Source: Victivallales bacterium Lenti_02 (GTDB lineage: Bacteria > Verrucomicrobiota > Lentisphaeria > Oligosphaerales > Lenti-02). Taken from it: a stretch of DNA of 6,521 nucleotides. How positions within the stretch are numbered: position 1 is the stretch's first letter; each line of letters opens with the position of its first letter. The notes below the pieces were generated by a model. The model saw nothing but the letters and a program-made list of their open reading frames with translations, was not told the origin of the DNA and did no database searches. Made by a program: the position numbers and the translations under genes. Below, piece after piece: positions 4,253 through 6,521 of this stretch. The stretch lies in assembly GCA_001603055.1 (NCBI GenBank), contig LVAZ01000581.1:1-6521 (forward strand). The letters run 5' to 3'.

Positions 4253-6521
4253 GCCGCGCGAAACGGTCGGCAAGCTGCTCGACGGCGCCCAGGTCGAAAT
4301 CCTCGACCGCCCTCGCCAGGGCGTCGGCCAGCGCGGCCAGGGCCGGGGCGGCGTGCTGGTCCGCCAGGGCGCGGATTTCGTCCGCCAGCTCCTTCGCCTC
4401 GGCGGGGTCGAGGCTCTCGCCCAGGCCCGCGAGGCGTCCGGCGAAGCGTTCCCCGGCCAGTCGGGCGAGGTCTCCGGAAAGGGGTGCTTCCTCGGCGGCG
4501 TCCGGCTCGCGGCCCCGCGGCCGGAGATATTGCGTCAGCACGCGGGCGAGATTGGCCAGGGAGAGGGGCTTGGCGAGCACTTCCGCGAAGAGGTCGGTCC
4601 GGTATTCCTTGTCGGGCTGCAGGGAGGCGGTGAAGGCCACCACGGGCAGGTGGCGGGCGCCGGCCAGCTCGTGCAGCCGCCGGGCCACCTCGTCGCCCGG
4701 CAGGTCGGGCATCCGCAGGTCGATCAGAGCGAGGTCGGGGAGCGACTCGCGGGCGCGTTCGAGGGCGGCGGTGCCGGACCCGGCGCAGACGGGGGTGAGG
4801 CCCATGCGGGCCAGGGCGGTGGCGGCGACGGCGAGGTTCTCGGCCACGTCGTCGGCCACCAGCACGCTGGCGCCGGGGAATTGCGGCAATTGCTCCAGGC
4901 GGCGCTCCCAGGAGCGGTCGGGCGGCAGGCTGGTGGTGCGGATTCCCCGGATGTCGAGGGTGAAGACGCTGCCCTTGCCCGGCGCGCTCTGCAGGCGGAT
5001 TTCGCCGCCCATCAATTCGACCAGACGGCGGGAGAGGGCCAGCCCGAGGCCGCTGCCGGCGAAGTGGCGCGCGTCGCCCTTCGCCGCCTGCTCGAAGTAG
5101 GCGAAGACCCGCTCCTGGTCCTCCGGCGCGATGCCGATTCCGGTGTCGGCCACATGAATCAGCAGACGGCGCCGTCCCCGCGCCTCGGGCCGGACCTCGG
5201 CGACCAGCTCGATGTGCCCCTGGTCGGTGAATTTGACGGCGTTGCCCAGGAGGTTGAGCAGGATTTGGCGCAGGCGCTCGAGATCGAGCAGCAGGGGATC
5301 GGGCCTCCCGAGCACGCGGGTCGCGAAGCGCAGGCCCTTGGCCTCGGCCCGCTGGGCGAAGATGACCTGCATCTCGTCCACCAGGTCCTGAATCCGGCCC
5401 GGCCGGGGCTGGATGACGATCTTGCCCGCCTCGATCCGGGAGAGATCGAGCACATCGTTCAGCAGATTCAGCAGGGCTCTTGCGGCCACCCGGATGGAGT
5501 GGACGTAGCTGGCCTCCTCCCCGGGGAGGTTCTCGATTTCGAGCAGTTCGCTGTAGCCCATGATGATGTTGAGGGGTGTGCGCACCTCGTGGCTCATGGT
5601 GGCGAGGAAGGCGCTCTTGGCCCGGCTGGCGGCCTCGGCCGCCTCGCGGGCCGCCACCAGATTCTGCTCGTAGCGCCCGCGTTCGATCTCCGCCCCGGCC
5701 GGGGTGCCGAACACTCCGAGAATGCGCAGCGGCAGTTCGCTGTCCTCGGGGGGGGCGGGGAAGCCCGCCGCCAGCAGGGCGGTGGCCCGGCCCTCGGAAT
5801 CGAGCAGGGGAATGGCCAGATAGCCCGGCCAGCGGCGGTCGCCGATCCAGCCCGGCGGCCCGCTCCACGGCCGTCCCGCCACCAAGGCGGCGTGCTCGGC
5901 CTCGCCCAGCCGCCATTCCGCCGCCGCCGTTTCCGCGCCGTCGGCGAACCAGGCCAGGCTGCGGACCCGGCGCCTGCCGCCGGGCAGGATGCGCGCCACC
6001 GCGCAGGCCTCCGCTCCGAGCAGTTCGGCGACCCGCCGCGTCAGCCGCGCGTAGAACTCGGCGCCGTTCAGCCGCGACAGGTGGGAAACCTCCCGCAGCG
6101 CCTCGTTCAGCCGTTCCTGGTCGGTCACGTCCAGATGCAGGCCGTAGCGGCGGAGCAGATTCCCCGCGTCGTCGAAGTCCTGGTAGACCACGGTCAGCAG
6201 GTGCTTGATGCGGCCCTGGGTGCGGATGCGGGCGGCGAGCCGCAGCACGTTGCGTCGCTCGGCGACGCTGGCGTCCAGTTCGGCCAGATAGGCATCGGCG
6301 TCCTCCTCGTGCAGGTAGGCCCGCACTTCCTCGGGGGAAACGCGCGCGCTGTCCCGCCCGAGCATTTGCCGGAGATGGCTGCCGCCGACATAGACCCCGG
6401 CGGCGGGGTCGTATTCCCAGAGCGCGAGCCGGGCCACCTGCCAGATATGGTCCAGGCGGCGCTCGTCCTCCTTGCGGCGGGTGATGTCGCGGCAGACCAC
6501 CAGCAGGGTCCTGCCCCGCCG
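4212..6521 (-). CDS. hybrid sensor histidine kinase/response regulator, N-terminus outside the window
   Basis: The frame is open to the window edge. The residues there (RGRTLLVVCRDITRRK) are the end of a PAS/PAC domain, so the true start lies further right and the GTG at 6500 is internal. Counting that valine as residue 1, a second PAS domain spans about 16-127 and a GAF-like domain about 140-275. A short coiled-coil linker leads to HisKA, with the phospho-acceptor His304 in SHEVRTPLN. The HATPase has its N box at 412-425 (Asn416, Asn420), G1 DTGIGI (452-457) and G2 GSGLGLAL (482-489). The receiver domain (545-660) has the acidic pair Asp550/551, phospho-acceptor Asp594 in LIDLRMP, Thr624 and Lys644. 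An alpha-helical tail (about 670-750) may be a degenerate Hpt. All catalytic residues of kinase and receiver are present. No membrane segment lies in the visible part. Signal and output are unknown. Confidence 0.95.
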   Translation of the reverse strand, partial: RRGRTLLVVCRDITRRKEDERRLDHIWQVARLALWEYDPAAGVYVGGSHLRQMLGRDSARVSPEEVRAYLHEEDADAYLAELDASVAERRNVLRLAARIRTQGRIKHLLTVVYQDFDDAGNLLRRYGLHLDVTDQERLNEALREVSHLSRLNGAEFYARLTRRVAELLGAEACAVARILPGGRRRVRSLAWFADGAETAAAEWRLGEAEHAALVAGRPWSGPPGWIGDRRWPGYLAIPLLDSEGRATALLAAGFPAPPEDSELPLRILGVFGTPAGAEIERGRYEQNLVAAREAAEAASRAKSAFLATMSHEVRTPLNIIMGYSELLEIENLPGEEASYVHSIRVAARALLNLLNDVLDLSRIEAGKIVIQPRPGRIQDLVDEMQVIFAQRAEAKGLRFATRVLGRPDPLLLDLERLRQILLNLLGNAVKFTDQGHIELVAEVRPEARGRRRLLIHVADTGIGIAPEDQERVFAYFEQAAKGDARHFAGSGLGLALSRRLVELMGGEIRLQSAPGKGSVFTLDIRGIRTTSLPPDRSWERRLEQLPQFPGASVLVADDVAENLAVAATALARMGLTPVCAGSGTAALERARESLPDLALIDLRMPDLPGDEVARRLHELAGARHLPVVAFTASLQPDKEYRTDLFAEVLAKPLSLANLARVLTQYLRPRGREPDAAEEAPLSGDLARLAGERFAGRLAGLGESLDPAEAKELADEIRALADQHAAPALAALADALARAVEDFDLGAVEQLADRFARLSGGAGGTGPRPA

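Noticed and set aside
4195..5916. A 573-codon frame on the - strand, out of phase within the kinase gene
   Set aside because: It is Arg/Pro/Gly-rich and frame-shifted relative to a frame in which every kinase and receiver motif is continuous. No sign of a real frameshift in the kinase.

Overview
The window comes from a GC-rich bacterium with GC-biased third codon positions. Most likely it is a Gram-negative of the Pseudomonadota type, judging from the hybrid-kinase architecture and the style of the FAD-dependent thymidylate synthase. The sequence alone does not fix a genus. It holds five complete protein genes and one cut by the right edge. No rRNA, tRNA, CRISPR array or recognisable transposase gene was seen.

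Left part (1-491): a non-coding stretch. Its first ~210 bases carry a series of short GC-rich hairpins that look like a dispersed repeat element. It ends with a 7+7 bp palindrome at 329-347, upstream of the first gene. An alpha/beta-hydrolase (esterase-like) gene follows on the + strand (492-1346). An 8-bp inverted repeat at 1382-1406 lies between this gene and the convergent thyX and is a candidate shared terminator.

Middle part (1420-3662, - strand): a compact three-gene run transcribed right to left. It encodes a beta-ketoacyl-ACP synthase with an intact Cys-His-His triad, a stand-alone acyl carrier protein, and the flavin-dependent thymidylate synthase ThyX. The gaps are 34 and 22 bp, so one operon is likely. 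A plausible sigma70-type promoter lies at 3708-3736. The synthase and carrier protein can be expected to work together on an acyl chain. ThyX makes dTMP and has no obvious biochemical link to them, which makes the arrangement the most curious feature of the window.

Right part (3713-6521): divergent from the operon is a small unrecognised membrane protein with two hydrophobic segments followed by a cytosolic-looking beta-rich domain. Its 3' end overlaps by 41 bp, tail to tail, the end of a large hybrid sensor histidine kinase on the - strand (PAS end, PAS, GAF-like, HisKA, HATPase, receiver, helical tail). The N-terminus of the kinase lies beyond the window. Apart from the hairpin repeat, this looks like ordinary chromosomal sequence. 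I found no clear case for a new defence or mobile system.
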